NCBI GenBank assembly: GCA_051654905.1 | Contig: JBOFYY010000156.1 | Span: 124,001-188,000, forward strand | Direction: 5' to 3' | Length of the DNA stretch: 64,000 nucleotides | Origin: JBOFIQ01 sp051654905 | GTDB lineage: Bacteria > Actinomycetota > Actinomycetes > Propionibacteriales > Propionibacteriaceae | In this document: positions 43,924-52,766 of the stretch, piece by piece | Position numbering within the stretch: position 1 is the first letter of the stretch | Layout of the letters: the number at the start of each line of letters is the position of its first letter | The notes under the pieces: generated by a model | What the model was told of the DNA's origin: nothing | Database searches by the model: none | What the model saw: the letters and a program-made list of their open reading frames with translations, nothing else | Made by a program: the position numbers and the translations under genes

Positions 43924-45633
43924 TTAGACGACAACGACCTTAGGATATTCCGGGCGCCACATATTTTCGTAAACAGTCTGTAGTGGGTTGGTCAGCTCAA
44001 CAGTAGCTAAACCTTCCTTCTGAGCTGCTTCAATCACAGCCATAGCAACCTTCTGCGATACTTCACGTAGTTCAGAAATGCTAGGAAGAATTGAATCTCC
44101 CAGTTGCAAAACGCCCAACGAATCAGCAACTGCCTTAGCCGCAGCAGCAATCATCCCGTCGGAAACTCGGCTAGCCCGGCACACTGACACACCTAAACCA
44201 ATACCTGGGAATACCAGCGCATTATTGGCTTGTGCAATGTAATAGGTTGCTTCTTTACGAACTACTGGATCAAATGGAGACCCGGTCGCAATAAGCGCCC
44301 GACCATCAGTCCATTCCAGTAAGTCTTCTGGAAGTGCCTCCGATAGTGAGGTGGGATTCGACAAGGGCATGATGATCGGACGTTCAATATGCTTAGCCAT
44401 TTCTCGTACGACTGCTTCAGTGAAGCAGCCCGGCTGTGCTGAAGTACCGATCAACATAGTCGGCTGAACGTTACGAATCACGTCAGCAAGTTCCACAGCA
44501 CCAGGGGTATCTAGCTTCCAACTAGCAAGATCTGCCTTCTTTGCGGCATAAGGCTCTTGGAAGTCACGCATCTTGATACCTTCACGGAGCAAGCCACGCG
44601 ATCCAAGGCAGTAGAACTTAGAACGAGCTTCTGCTTCGCTAACACCTTGGCTCATCATGATCTGCACCAAAAGATCTGCGATACCTACGCCGGCAGTACC
44701 AGCTCCATGAATAACAATCTTTTGATCGCTGAGCTTGGTTCCGCTAGCACCAATAGCCGACAGCACGGCAGCAACAACTACCGCAGCAGTACCTTGAATA
44801 TCGTCGTTGAAGGTGCATACCTTATCGCGGTACATCTCTAGCACCCGGTGTGCATTTGAGGCGCCGAAGTCTTCCCAATGTAGAAGTGCATGCGGGAAGA
44901 GTTTGGTTGCAGCTTTGACATAGGCGTCGATGAACTCGTCGTATTGCTTGCCTCGGATACGAGTATGCCGAACACCTAGATAGGCCTCATCGTTAAGAAG
45001 TTTGAGGTTATCGGTACCTACGTCGAGTACGACAGGAAGTACTCGGTGCGGGTGAACACCGGCAGCAGCAGTGTAAACAGCAAGTTTTCCGACAGCGATG
45101 GAAACGCCGCCGACACCTTGGTCACCGATACCGAGGATGCCTTCGGAGTCGGTAGCAACGATGAGATCTACTTCATCAGAAGCATGCCCGTAGGCTGCTA
45201 GCGCTTCTTCGATACCTTCGAGGTTATCGATACGCAAGAAGATACCGCGAGGACGGTGGAACCAATGGGAATATACCTGAATCGCTTCACCGATTGTGGG
45301 GGTGTAAACCACTGGAAGCATTTCTTCAATATGTTCGGTGAGAACTCGGTAGAACAGAATCTCGTTACGATCATGCAATGTGTTGAGATAAACATATTTG
45401 CTCAGCGGATCTGGTTGAGCGCTGTACTGCTCATAAACACGCTTTACTTGAGCTTCCAACGGCAATACACGTGAAGGTAGTAATCCTTCTAGACCTAGCT
45501 TACGGCGCTCCTCTGGGGCGAAAGCTGTGCCGAAGTTAATCATGGGATTGGAGAGCACATCGCGACCACGTAGGCCGATGCGGCACTCCTCACCCTGCGG
45601 AGTGCGGACGAATTCGAAGGGCTTTTTTGCCAT
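43924..45633 (-). CDS. maeA: NAD-dependent malic enzyme
   Basis: Decarboxylates malate to pyruvate with reduction of NAD. The 569-residue length and the segments PVVYTPTIGEAIQVYSHWFH and FNDDIQGTAAV mark the large SfcA/MaeA type. The NAD-binding loop is IHGAGTAGVGIAD, and GDQGVGGVSIAVGKLAVY is well conserved. Together with aspA and the Dcu carrier at the other end of the window it fits C4-dicarboxylate metabolism, although they are not in one operon. Whether NAD or NADP is preferred cannot be read with certainty; the malolactic enzyme is a close relative. Confidence 0.9.
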   Translation of the reverse strand: MAKKPFEFVRTPQGEECRIGLRGRDVLSNPMINFGTAFAPEERRKLGLEGLLPSRVLPLEAQVKRVYEQYSAQPDPLSKYVYLNTLHDRNEILFYRVLTEHIEEMLPVVYTPTIGEAIQVYSHWFHRPRGIFLRIDNLEGIEEALAAYGHASDEVDLIVATDSEGILGIGDQGVGGVSIAVGKLAVYTAAAGVHPHRVLPVVLDVGTDNLKLLNDEAYLGVRHTRIRGKQYDEFIDAYVKAATKLFPHALLHWEDFGASNAHRVLEMYRDKVCTFNDDIQGTAAVVVAAVLSAIGASGTKLSDQKIVIHGAGTAGVGIADLLVQIMMSQGVSEAEARSKFYCLGSRGLLREGIKMRDFQEPYAAKKADLASWKLDTPGAVELADVIRNVQPTMLIGTSAQPGCFTEAVVREMAKHIERPIIMPLSNPTSLSEALPEDLLEWTDGRALIATGSPFDPVVRKEATYYIAQANNALVFPGIGLGVSVCRASRVSDGMIAAAAKAVADSLGVLQLGDSILPSISELREVSQKVAMAVIEAAQKEGLATVELTNPLQTVYENMWRPEYPKVVVV

Positions 45634-45743
45634 ATCTTGATCCTACGCAACACCATTTCGGCACCCAACACTGGGGGTAGTACTAATTTCCTAAAACTGG
45701 ATCTATTACTTCCCGGTACTCAAATAAGTTCCGAACACTAAAA

Positions 45744-45781
45744 AAGAAACCGCCTCACCAAATACAGTGAGACGGTTTCTT
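45744..45781 (-). terminator. Bidirectional-looking terminator after the POT transporter gene
   Basis: Stem of 15 bases with one mismatch (45744-45758 with 45767-45781). On the reverse strand TTTTTT follows, 19 bases after the stop at 45800. Confidence 0.9.
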
Positions 45782-45799
45782 TTAGGAACTAGGAGCTAA

Positions 45800-47386
45800 T
45801 TAGGCAACTTCTAGTTTCTTAGCTTCTTGAGCTTCCTTTAGTTTCCTATTTGTCCATGGGACAAGAGCAAACAAACCTAGGGATACCAAGATGGTAATGA
45901 CACCTAGACCGTAGTAGTAGGTAGCGTCAGAGATATTGCTGGTCTGCTCGATGATCACGCCAGCAATGCCTTGACCAACAGCTGATGCCAGCAGCCAAAG
46001 TGCCATTGCCTGTGAGGCAAAGCTCTTAGGAGCAAGAGCAGTGGTGGTAGCAAGACCCACTGGGGAAAGGCAAAGTTCGCCAACAGTCTGTACGACGAAG
46101 ACCATAGCTAGGAACCACCATGGCGATAGCTTGCCAGCACCTGGCCATAGCTGGAAGCCAAGACCCATCAAGAGAGCTGAAATACCAGTTACGGTTACCG
46201 CGAAAGCGAACTTAGCCGGAACGCTGGGGAACTTACCTGCGCGACGAGTCCACAACCATGCCAAGAACGGCGCCAAGATAACAACCGTTGCTGGGTTAAT
46301 TGCCTGGTAGCCTTCAGCATTCAAGGCGAAACCAAATGGAGTCTGTCCATTGGTGTTATCGGCAGCGAAGCTAGCCATTTTGCCAGATGCCTGCTCAAAG
46401 ATCATGAAGAACAGAACTGCACCAATCCATAGCGGAATGTAAGCGGTGAGCTGAGTGCGTTCCCGAGGAGTTACCTTCGGGGACTTAAACATGACAGTGA
46501 AGTAGGCAATTGCTGCAAGGGTTGCTACGAAGAACAAGGTGTAAGCAATAGCCTCTGGAAGGCTGCCCAAAACTTTGTAGCAGATTCCTAGAATGGCTGC
46601 TGCTATAGCTAGCACTGCGCCACCCTTAGCAAGCAGCATTTTTCCTTCGCCGGGCTCTAGTGGGTTAGGAATGGTGAAGGCGAATGCCGACATCTTCTTG
46701 CGTCCCACGATGAAGGCTACTAAAGCCAACCCCATGCCAACTGCGGCAGCAGCGAAACCTGCGTGGAAGCCCCACTTGTTCTTAAGGAAACCAGTTACTA
46801 ACGGCGAGAAGAACGAGCCAATATTGATTGCCATGTAGAAATACTGGAAACCACTATCGCGACGAGGGTCACTATCGTCGTAGAGACCACCGACGATGGT
46901 CGATAGGTTCGGCTTAATGAAACCGGTACCGATAGCAACCAAGCAGATACCAAACCATGCCGTTGCCGTTGTCGGCAATGAAAGCATGAGGTGACCAGCC
47001 ATAATGACTACAGCACCCCATAGCGTTGAACGCCACGGGCCGAGAATACGGTCGGCTACGATGCCACCAGGAATTGCAAGCAAGTAGACTGCTGCACCGT
47101 AGGCAGCAAGAATGACCTGCCCCGTGTTCTTAGCAATGCCAAGACCACCATCAGAAACTGCTCCAATGATGAAGTACAGCAGGATAGCGCGCATGCCGTA
47201 GTAGGAGAAACGCTCCCAGAGCTCGACCTGAAGCATCCACGGTAAACCTTTAGGCTGACCGAAAAGACCACGATCTTTGCTCGACGGACCAGTGCGCACC
47301 ATCTCAGGGCACCACTTGCTCATGCGCGAGGTAGCAGCTTCTAAGCTGCCCTCGGTAGAGGTGGAGGGATCCACGTGGATCACCAT
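45800..47386 (-). CDS. dtpT: Proton-dependent oligopeptide transporter (POT/PTR2 family)
   Basis: Proton-driven importer of di- and tripeptides. The motif ELWERFSYYGMRAILLYF (the ExxERFxYY proton-coupling signature) and PTR2 signature FYMAINIGSFFSPLVTGF are present, and about fourteen helices can be counted. I place the start at ATG 47386 behind AAGGAAAGG; the frame is open up to 47446 but without a ribosome-binding site there. The product has about 528 residues. It is monocistronic with its own terminator. It may work together with the proline iminopeptidase as peptide-use genes, but they are not linked. Confidence 0.92.
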   Translation of the reverse strand: MVIHVDPSTSTEGSLEAATSRMSKWCPEMVRTGPSSKDRGLFGQPKGLPWMLQVELWERFSYYGMRAILLYFIIGAVSDGGLGIAKNTGQVILAAYGAAVYLLAIPGGIVADRILGPWRSTLWGAVVIMAGHLMLSLPTTATAWFGICLVAIGTGFIKPNLSTIVGGLYDDSDPRRDSGFQYFYMAINIGSFFSPLVTGFLKNKWGFHAGFAAAAVGMGLALVAFIVGRKKMSAFAFTIPNPLEPGEGKMLLAKGGAVLAIAAAILGICYKVLGSLPEAIAYTLFFVATLAAIAYFTVMFKSPKVTPRERTQLTAYIPLWIGAVLFFMIFEQASGKMASFAADNTNGQTPFGFALNAEGYQAINPATVVILAPFLAWLWTRRAGKFPSVPAKFAFAVTVTGISALLMGLGFQLWPGAGKLSPWWFLAMVFVVQTVGELCLSPVGLATTTALAPKSFASQAMALWLLASAVGQGIAGVIIEQTSNISDATYYYGLGVITILVSLGLFALVPWTNRKLKEAQEAKKLEVA

Positions 47387-47607
47387 TCCTTTCCTTATAT
47401 GCATACCGTCAGGTAAGCAACGGTTATATTCAGAGTCAGAGCTCATATTTGGAAATGCTTACTCTCCGCACCGCACTGTGGCAGAGCAAGACATGTGTCC
47501 AAGATATGGTTGGCTCTTACTGGTGTTCACCCTAAGGCACTACCGCGGCTAGGGGAAAGCGACGCTCGCTGTCATTTCACCTATTTTTGAGAGATTTTCT
47601 ATCAAAC

Positions 47608-47913
47608 CTATCCAAAAGACTCTCCCAAGATCTCCTTCAAGGCGGTTATATGGAGTTGTAACGCAAGTTTTCCTTGGTTGGTAAGTGACACCCATACTCG
47701 GGGGCGCCCCACAATTTGAACTCGCTTTTCTAACTCGACGTAGCCAGCATCAACCAAGATTTTTAGTTGCTTACTGAGCAGCGAAGTTGAGATTTCGAGC
47801 ACTTCTTCTAGCGTGGCGAATTCGACAGCAGTTCCAGCATCTAGGGCAGCGCAAATACGTAATCGAGTCGGAGAATGAATAATATTGTCGAAACTTTGAC
47901 GCTCAATTGTCAC
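47608..47913 (-). CDS. Winged-helix regulator, HTH_34/PadR-like
   Basis: A 101-residue DNA-binding protein with the small winged-helix fold of the MarR-related HTH_34 family. The helices SPTRLRICAALDAG and ISTSLLSKQLKILVDAGYVEL and the wing VGRPRVWVSLTNQG are seen. It starts with GTG behind AAGGA and follows the small membrane-protein gene by 10 bases. Such regulator/membrane pairs usually respond to membrane stress or control their own operon; the inverted repeat at 48420-48462 is a likely operator. Confidence 0.88.
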   Translation of the reverse strand: MTIERQSFDNIIHSPTRLRICAALDAGTAVEFATLEEVLEISTSLLSKQLKILVDAGYVELEKRVQIVGRPRVWVSLTNQGKLALQLHITALKEILGESFG

Positions 47914-47923
47914 TACTTAATCC

Positions 47924-48403
47924 TTAGATGAGGTCATATTTGCCGTAGTCTTTAGCGGCAAGCCGACGAACTTGGTAGTGCTCTCTTATACGAACGCAAA
48001 CAAAGATCAAAAGGGCTTGGGCTACTCCTAGCGCCAACAGAATCTGCCATGACACATCTTTAGGAATCAAAATAATGGCGCTGATCATGAGCAAAGATAC
48101 TGCCGCAGAGACGATAGCATTCACACCAACAGCACGCTCATCAGCTATATAGCCTTCGCGCTTTGTGTTTCGGTACAGCAAAAACAGACTTATTACGCCA
48201 ACTACCCCAAGTATCGTTGCAGCTATCCATAAACGGCGGATAATTAACACCATTGCCGCAGCAGCTATAACCCCAAAAACTGCATCAACCCACCACGGTC
48301 TCATAGAAATTTTTACAGCAGCGGTACGAGTTTGCGCTATCTGATTCAGCTGGTTTTGAGCATCTTCTTGCCAAGAACAATCCTTGCTTTTCGATGGTTC
48401 CAC
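47924..48403 (-). CDS. Four-helix membrane protein paired with an HTH_34 regulator
   Basis: A 159-residue integral membrane protein with four hydrophobic segments (about 38-56, 60-77, 93-112, 118-136). It has a soluble N-terminal tail with a possible coiled coil (QEDAQNQLNQIAQT) and a charged C terminus. The start is GTG 48403, with AAAGGAG seven bases upstream. Its promoter region holds a strong inverted repeat. I recognise the arrangement (small membrane protein plus small winged-helix protein) but not a function. Confidence 0.78.
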   Translation of the reverse strand: MEPSKSKDCSWQEDAQNQLNQIAQTRTAAVKISMRPWWVDAVFGVIAAAAMVLIIRRLWIAATILGVVGVISLFLLYRNTKREGYIADERAVGVNAIVSAAVSLLMISAIILIPKDVSWQILLALGVAQALLIFVCVRIREHYQVRRLAAKDYGKYDLI

Positions 48404-48419
48404 TGCCCCACTCCTTTAG

Positions 48420-48462
48420 TTGATGGTTGTTCAACTATCTCAGTTGGTTGAACAACCGTCAA
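48420..48462. promoter_or_regulatory. Candidate operator: 16-bp inverted repeat before the membrane/regulator pair
   Basis: Left arm 48420-48435 and right arm 48447-48462 pair over 16 bases with one mismatch, around an 11-base spacer. The core is GGTTGTTCAAC/GTTGAACAACC. It lies 17 bases before the start of the membrane-protein gene and 10 bases after the RidA-fusion stop. No T-run follows on the reverse strand, so an operator for the small winged-helix protein is more likely than a terminator. Confidence 0.65.
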
Positions 48463-48471
48463 CCAAAATTC

Positions 48472-49746
48472 TTATATTTCAGGTGGAGTACCTTCAGCAT
48501 TAGAGGCAACTGCGTCGATTTGGATCGAAGCGCCCTTGGGCAGGTCCGCTACCCCAATTACTCGACGAGCTGGAATACCGCCTGGGAAGAAGGTGGCGTA
48601 AACCTCATCAACAGTCGTCAGATCAGCTAGATCTTTGAGGAAAATATTTACCTTAACCACATCAGCAAGATTGTGATCCACTGACTCGACAACAGTCTGT
48701 AGGTTCATAAAACACTGTTTTGTTTGTTCTTTGACTCCCCCGGTAACCAATGTTTTGGTTCTCGGATCAACCGGAAGCTGCATAGAAATATTGTTGTAAT
48801 GCGAGAACGCAACCGTCTGCGTCAAATTGCAGCAGCGAGGCGCAGCATCCGTGTTATTTGCTTCCACGATAATGCCGTGACGATCCTCTACCTCTTGTGG
48901 TGGAGTTCCATCACCGTGAGAAACAACTGCCTCGATCTGCACCAACGCACCCAACGGTAGCGCCGAAGCAACCACAACTGTGCGAGCTGGCAGATACCCA
49001 ACAGCCCGAGCAATAGCCGAATCTGGGAAGAATGTCTCATAAACGGTATTAACTGCCTCAATATCGGAAAGTTTCGTAACAAAAATCGTTATTTTTACGA
49101 TGTCGTCACATGGAAAATCAATACTTTCCAAAATTGTTTTTACGTTAGCCAGACACTGACGAGTCTGTTCTACAACACCGCCAGCAACAAGCTTCCCTGT
49201 CGCTACGTCGATAGGGAGCTGCGCGGAAAGATTGTTGTAATGGGAGAAAGCCACTGTTTGCGTCGATGCTGTGCAGCAATGCGGCGCAGCATCTGTATTA
49301 CGCACTAATTTAACTAAATCGCCAGCTTGGGGAGCATCTGGAATCGTACCCACACCGTTAGAAACTACTGCTTCCATCTGGACTAGAGCATCCATAGGTA
49401 ACGCCGCTACTGCAACGCTGGTCCGAGTAGGAAGGTAGTCGGTAAAGAATGTCGCAATAACCTCATTGACAGCATTCAGATCCGCAATATCGGCGAGGAA
49501 TACTGTAAGACGAACCACATCGTCCATCCCATGATCGATACTGTTCACAATCGTTTTTATATGAGTCAAACATTGCTTAGCTTGTTCTACGATGCCTCCA
49601 GCTACGATCTGTCCCGTCGCTAAATCGATAGGAAGTTGCGCCGAAAGATGGTTGTAGTGAGAAAAAGCAACAGTTTGCGAGGAAATCCCCAGATTCTGTG
49701 GAGCTTTTTCGGTGTTTCGGGCTAGGACTGCATTGTCACGGCTCAT
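48472..49746 (-). CDS. Three RidA-family domains fused in one chain
   Basis: A 424-residue protein built from three tandem RidA (YjgF/UK114) domains, about 13-132, 148-280 and 300-420 from ATG 49746 (AGAGGAG upstream). RidA proteins hydrolyse reactive enamines or imines and form trimers with active sites between subunits. All three units carry QTVAFSHYNN-like cores and the arginine in the PTRTS, PARTV or PARRV position. The final acidic residue is Glu in domains 1 and 2 (MEAVV, IEAVV) and Asp in domain 3 (IDAVA). The usual GPYSQ tyrosine is replaced; domains 2 and 3 have a Cys-Cys pair (PHCCTA, PRCCNL) nearby. Domain 2 has a ten-residue insert (SAIARAVGY). Exact reaction unknown. Confidence 0.88.
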   Translation of the reverse strand: MSRDNAVLARNTEKAPQNLGISSQTVAFSHYNHLSAQLPIDLATGQIVAGGIVEQAKQCLTHIKTIVNSIDHGMDDVVRLTVFLADIADLNAVNEVIATFFTDYLPTRTSVAVAALPMDALVQMEAVVSNGVGTIPDAPQAGDLVKLVRNTDAAPHCCTASTQTVAFSHYNNLSAQLPIDVATGKLVAGGVVEQTRQCLANVKTILESIDFPCDDIVKITIFVTKLSDIEAVNTVYETFFPDSAIARAVGYLPARTVVVASALPLGALVQIEAVVSHGDGTPPQEVEDRHGIIVEANNTDAAPRCCNLTQTVAFSHYNNISMQLPVDPRTKTLVTGGVKEQTKQCFMNLQTVVESVDHNLADVVKVNIFLKDLADLTTVDEVYATFFPGGIPARRVIGVADLPKGASIQIDAVASNAEGTPPEI

Positions 49747-49850
49747 GCCATAACTCCTCTTTGAGTTGGTTGGGCCGCTTTTGACCACAGCCAACGCTAC
49801 AGTGCTACCGTCAACTAGTTTTCTGGGGCAGCTAAGGCAAAAATTAGGTA

Positions 49851-50164
49851 CTACTGTTGGGTAACAGCACTTTCAAAAACCCCATCAGAGACTGCCATGA
49901 TGAAGTATCCGGCAATAACATTTCCGGGTGCTGGCGCTGGAGTAACGTCCGCAGCAATAGCTACAGCAATCTCAGTAATTCCACAATCACCTACCACGTA
50001 CCAGAATTTTTGCCCCCGAGGGGTCAACATACATACCGACAGTATCGAAGCCGCCTTGATTTTCAATACCAGCAATACCGGAGTTAAATAACAGCTCCCC
50101 TAGATCTGGAACTGGTTACAAGATCGATTCCGATTGCATGTAGCTCTGGCATGATCTGCGACAC
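49851..50164 (-). pseudogene. Frameshifted small gene between the RidA fusion and the LssY_C gene
   Basis: Three overlapping reverse frames join into one coherent protein of about 103 residues. It starts at GTG 50164 behind ATAGGAG (VSQIMPELHAIGIDLVT), continues one frame over as VPDLGELLFNSGIAGIENQG and DTVGMYVDPSG, and shifts again at a run of five G (50014-50018) into GQKFWYVVGDCG, ending ESAVTQQ at 49851. Removing one base near 50104-50118 and one G from the run would restore the frame, and 314 bases equals 104 codons plus two. Either two sequencing/indel errors or a recent pseudogene. I recognise no family. Confidence 0.7.
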
Positions 50165-50185
50165 GAAAACTCCTATATGAGATGG

Positions 50186-51544
50186 CTAGAAACCAACCGG
50201 AAGATGTCCACTACGACGTTTAACAGTGAACACCCATTCTCGCACGGACGGGGATGAAAATACCAAGACCAAAAGTAGCGATATTCCGGCTTCGATATAG
50301 GTGCCAAAATCAATATTATCCCCTACCGAGATAGCCGCTAATTCTACTGTCGCCGAGATAGCTGATGCGACCAAGAAGATGAGCCTTGGCCACCGGTATT
50401 TACGAACCGTAAGAAATAGTAGCAACAAGAAAACAAGACAAGTAATAATTGTTCCAATAGCTAATGTAATCTCCGAAACAAATTCTCCATTTAATAGAAT
50501 TGGTTTTCTATCGACGATAAGCTTAACTACCGCGATGGCTAGTTGTGCTACTAGGAATAATGCAACAAAAGAAAAGGCTTTTGGTGGAATCTCTTGCGCC
50601 AAAAAGTTGTTATTAGCAGCAACCGGAGTCGTCTGGTCATAAGTAACGATGACCCCAGCTTCGATAGCGCGCCTTTTAGCATTCGTGACAGCTAGCACTG
50701 GCATATTTCCGTCAGTCATAACAGCATCTCCGCCACCGTTACGATCGTGAAAAGCAGTAGAGAAGTTCTGAATAACCGCCACTGAACAATCTGGGTCTTG
50801 ATATCGAACAGTGTCAATAATGTAGTCACGTTCAGCGTCAATATCGGCATCAATTTTGTGGGTAATTTGCATCGTCATACTTGATAACCCCACCGATCTA
50901 TCGTAGGTACCAGCAGCTAGCCATTCCACTGCTTGCCCACCAGGTAGTCGCCAGCCTTCGGGGACTTTCCAAAAACGCACATGATGTCTGCGGGAAGCAT
51001 TTCCTAATACCTCTTGTTGGTATGCGAAATCGTGACGTCGCCCAAAAAGAAATAAGTCCGAAACCGGAGCCGCTGGATAGGATTTTCTAGTTAGCGACGA
51101 TCGTATGATTCCTAACGCAGAACCTAAAGTTATCTCATCAGCTTGCACCCAGTTAGCTCTACGCATCGCCGCATGAATATCTTCTTCTTCGCCAATTAGA
51201 GCAAGGTTCACTGGATCACCTAATAAACCATCACCTGTTTTTGTTCGCGCTATAAAATATTCTGGAAGATAGAGTCTGGTAAACATATAGTGCATTCTCG
51301 GCAACGCAAAATATGTTAAAACTAGCCAAAACCCGATAAGGAAAATAATGCTCTGCCAAGTAAACTCTAGTGTTGATAGCAAAAGGATTCCCGCAAACCA
51401 GAATGTAAGAACTAGCCCATATCCAGCAAAGAAACTATCCAAGAAACGATAAATACGCTTCTTATTAAGTTTCACCTCTGATTTTTTAGCATGATATATC
51501 GGAGGAGTCTGAGGAATATCATATTCTGCCATAGTGCTTACCAT
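50186..51544 (-). CDS. LssY C-terminal-domain membrane protein in an ABC operon
   Basis: A 452-residue membrane protein with two helices near the N terminus (about 35-80) and four near the C terminus (about 325-430). The central soluble part has the LssY_C pattern: MRRANWVQADEITLGSALGI, YPAAPVSDLFLFGRRHDFAY, RRHHVRFWKVPEG. LssY_C domains occur alone or fused to phosphatase domains, with no established activity. The ATG at 51544 lies one base after the permease stop, so it is coupled to the ABC genes; ATG 51532 is a second candidate start. It ends the intact part of the operon. Confidence 0.82.
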   Translation of the reverse strand: MVSTMAEYDIPQTPPIYHAKKSEVKLNKKRIYRFLDSFFAGYGLVLTFWFAGILLLSTLEFTWQSIIFLIGFWLVLTYFALPRMHYMFTRLYLPEYFIARTKTGDGLLGDPVNLALIGEEEDIHAAMRRANWVQADEITLGSALGIIRSSLTRKSYPAAPVSDLFLFGRRHDFAYQQEVLGNASRRHHVRFWKVPEGWRLPGGQAVEWLAAGTYDRSVGLSSMTMQITHKIDADIDAERDYIIDTVRYQDPDCSVAVIQNFSTAFHDRNGGGDAVMTDGNMPVLAVTNAKRRAIEAGVIVTYDQTTPVAANNNFLAQEIPPKAFSFVALFLVAQLAIAVVKLIVDRKPILLNGEFVSEITLAIGTIITCLVFLLLLFLTVRKYRWPRLIFLVASAISATVELAAISVGDNIDFGTYIEAGISLLLVLVFSSPSVREWVFTVKRRSGHLPVGF

Positions 51545-51545
51545 A

Positions 51546-52766
51546 TCAGCGACGCAGTGACGCCAACGGTTCCATGCGCGCCGCCACCCATGCCGGGTAT
51601 GCCGCAGCTAACGCTGCGCAGATAACCCCCAATAATGGTGATATTAACGTCACTGCTGGATCAACGGTGGCAGTCCAACGTCGCAATACCGCAATAATAA
51701 CTACCGCAATAGTTCCTAAAGCTGATCCGATAAGCCCACCTACCGCACCAAGTAGTCCAGATTCGACCAACAATTGCAGCACAATATCCTTAGGGCGAGC
51801 ACCCAATGCTTGCCGCAACCCAATCTCACCACGGCGCTCCATCGTAGAAACCAATGTAGTGTTAGCAATCCCGACAATGGCTATCACAAGTGTCACTCCC
51901 GCAAGCGCGTAAAGCAGCCCTCGCAGATCGTTAGATATTTGATTTTGCGCCTTCAATGGTGGAGGCAGTGCATCTGCGGTAAACCATGATGAATTACCTA
52001 CTCCAGCAGCACGGCTTCCTTCTTGAGCTACTTGATCTGCTGCCCCAGCTTTGACCGTAGCAATAACCGATAATGATTCCAGTTCTGAAGGTTTTCCAAA
52101 ATCAATCAAAGCACTAGCTGTTGGAATAATAATGCTCGATGGTAAAGTTGGTGCTCGTTCACTTTGTCCACATATTCCAATAATGCGATAGCCCACTCCT
52201 TTTATCATGACAATGGGCTGCTTCTTAATATCTTTTATGCCTAAATCTTTAGCTGCCGAAGATCCAATTAGAGCCACCCGAAGATGCGAGCTATCGATTA
52301 GTTCTGTCATCCTAACACCTGAAATATCAGGTGTGACGGTCTCTAAATATCCTGTAGAAACCGCCTGCACCTTAACGTTATGAGGGGTTTGTGGATATCC
52401 TGCAACATATAAGTCTTTTGGTGAAGATACTGAAATACCCCAGATATGGCCAGCAGATATTACACCATTAATTGATTCAATCCTGTTATCAATATCGGCA
52501 GGTATTCCCAATCTACGCCCAAAAGGGTCTGCGGGAGTATTGTCATGCCAAGTAACTTGGGTAGCCAGCATTGGACTAAATGCTGAATCTATTTGAGCCG
52601 AAGCCGTAGTAGATAATCCCAATACTGCTACGACGGTACCCACCCCTAATGCCATTCCTAAAATAGTTAGTAATGTTCTAGAGCTTCTAGCTGCGATACT
52701 TGCCCAAGCTTCTTGCCATAAATCTCTGACGGAAATCTTTGATGTTTTTGACGCTACTATTCCCAT
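51546..52766 (-). CDS. MacB/FtsX-family ABC permease
   Basis: Membrane subunit of 406 residues with the MacB architecture. One N-terminal helix (LLTILGMALGVGTVVAVLGL) is followed by a large extracellular MacB-PCD domain (about 60-270) and three C-terminal helices with the FtsX motif TTLVSTMERRGEIGLRQALGARPKD. Such permeases act as mechanotransmitters rather than classical channels. The gene overlaps the ATPase gene by ten bases. Expected role: driving export of a peptide, lipid or lipoprotein together with the adaptor upstream. Confidence 0.92.
   Translation of the reverse strand: MGIVASKTSKISVRDLWQEAWASIAARSSRTLLTILGMALGVGTVVAVLGLSTTASAQIDSAFSPMLATQVTWHDNTPADPFGRRLGIPADIDNRIESINGVISAGHIWGISVSSPKDLYVAGYPQTPHNVKVQAVSTGYLETVTPDISGVRMTELIDSSHLRVALIGSSAAKDLGIKDIKKQPIVMIKGVGYRIIGICGQSERAPTLPSSIIIPTASALIDFGKPSELESLSVIATVKAGAADQVAQEGSRAAGVGNSSWFTADALPPPLKAQNQISNDLRGLLYALAGVTLVIAIVGIANTTLVSTMERRGEIGLRQALGARPKDIVLQLLVESGLLGAVGGLIGSALGTIAVVIIAVLRRWTATVDPAVTLISPLLGVICAALAAAYPAWVAARMEPLASLRR

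Noticed and set aside
46041..46310. Forward ORF of 89 codons
   Set aside because: Antisense shadow within the POT transporter gene.
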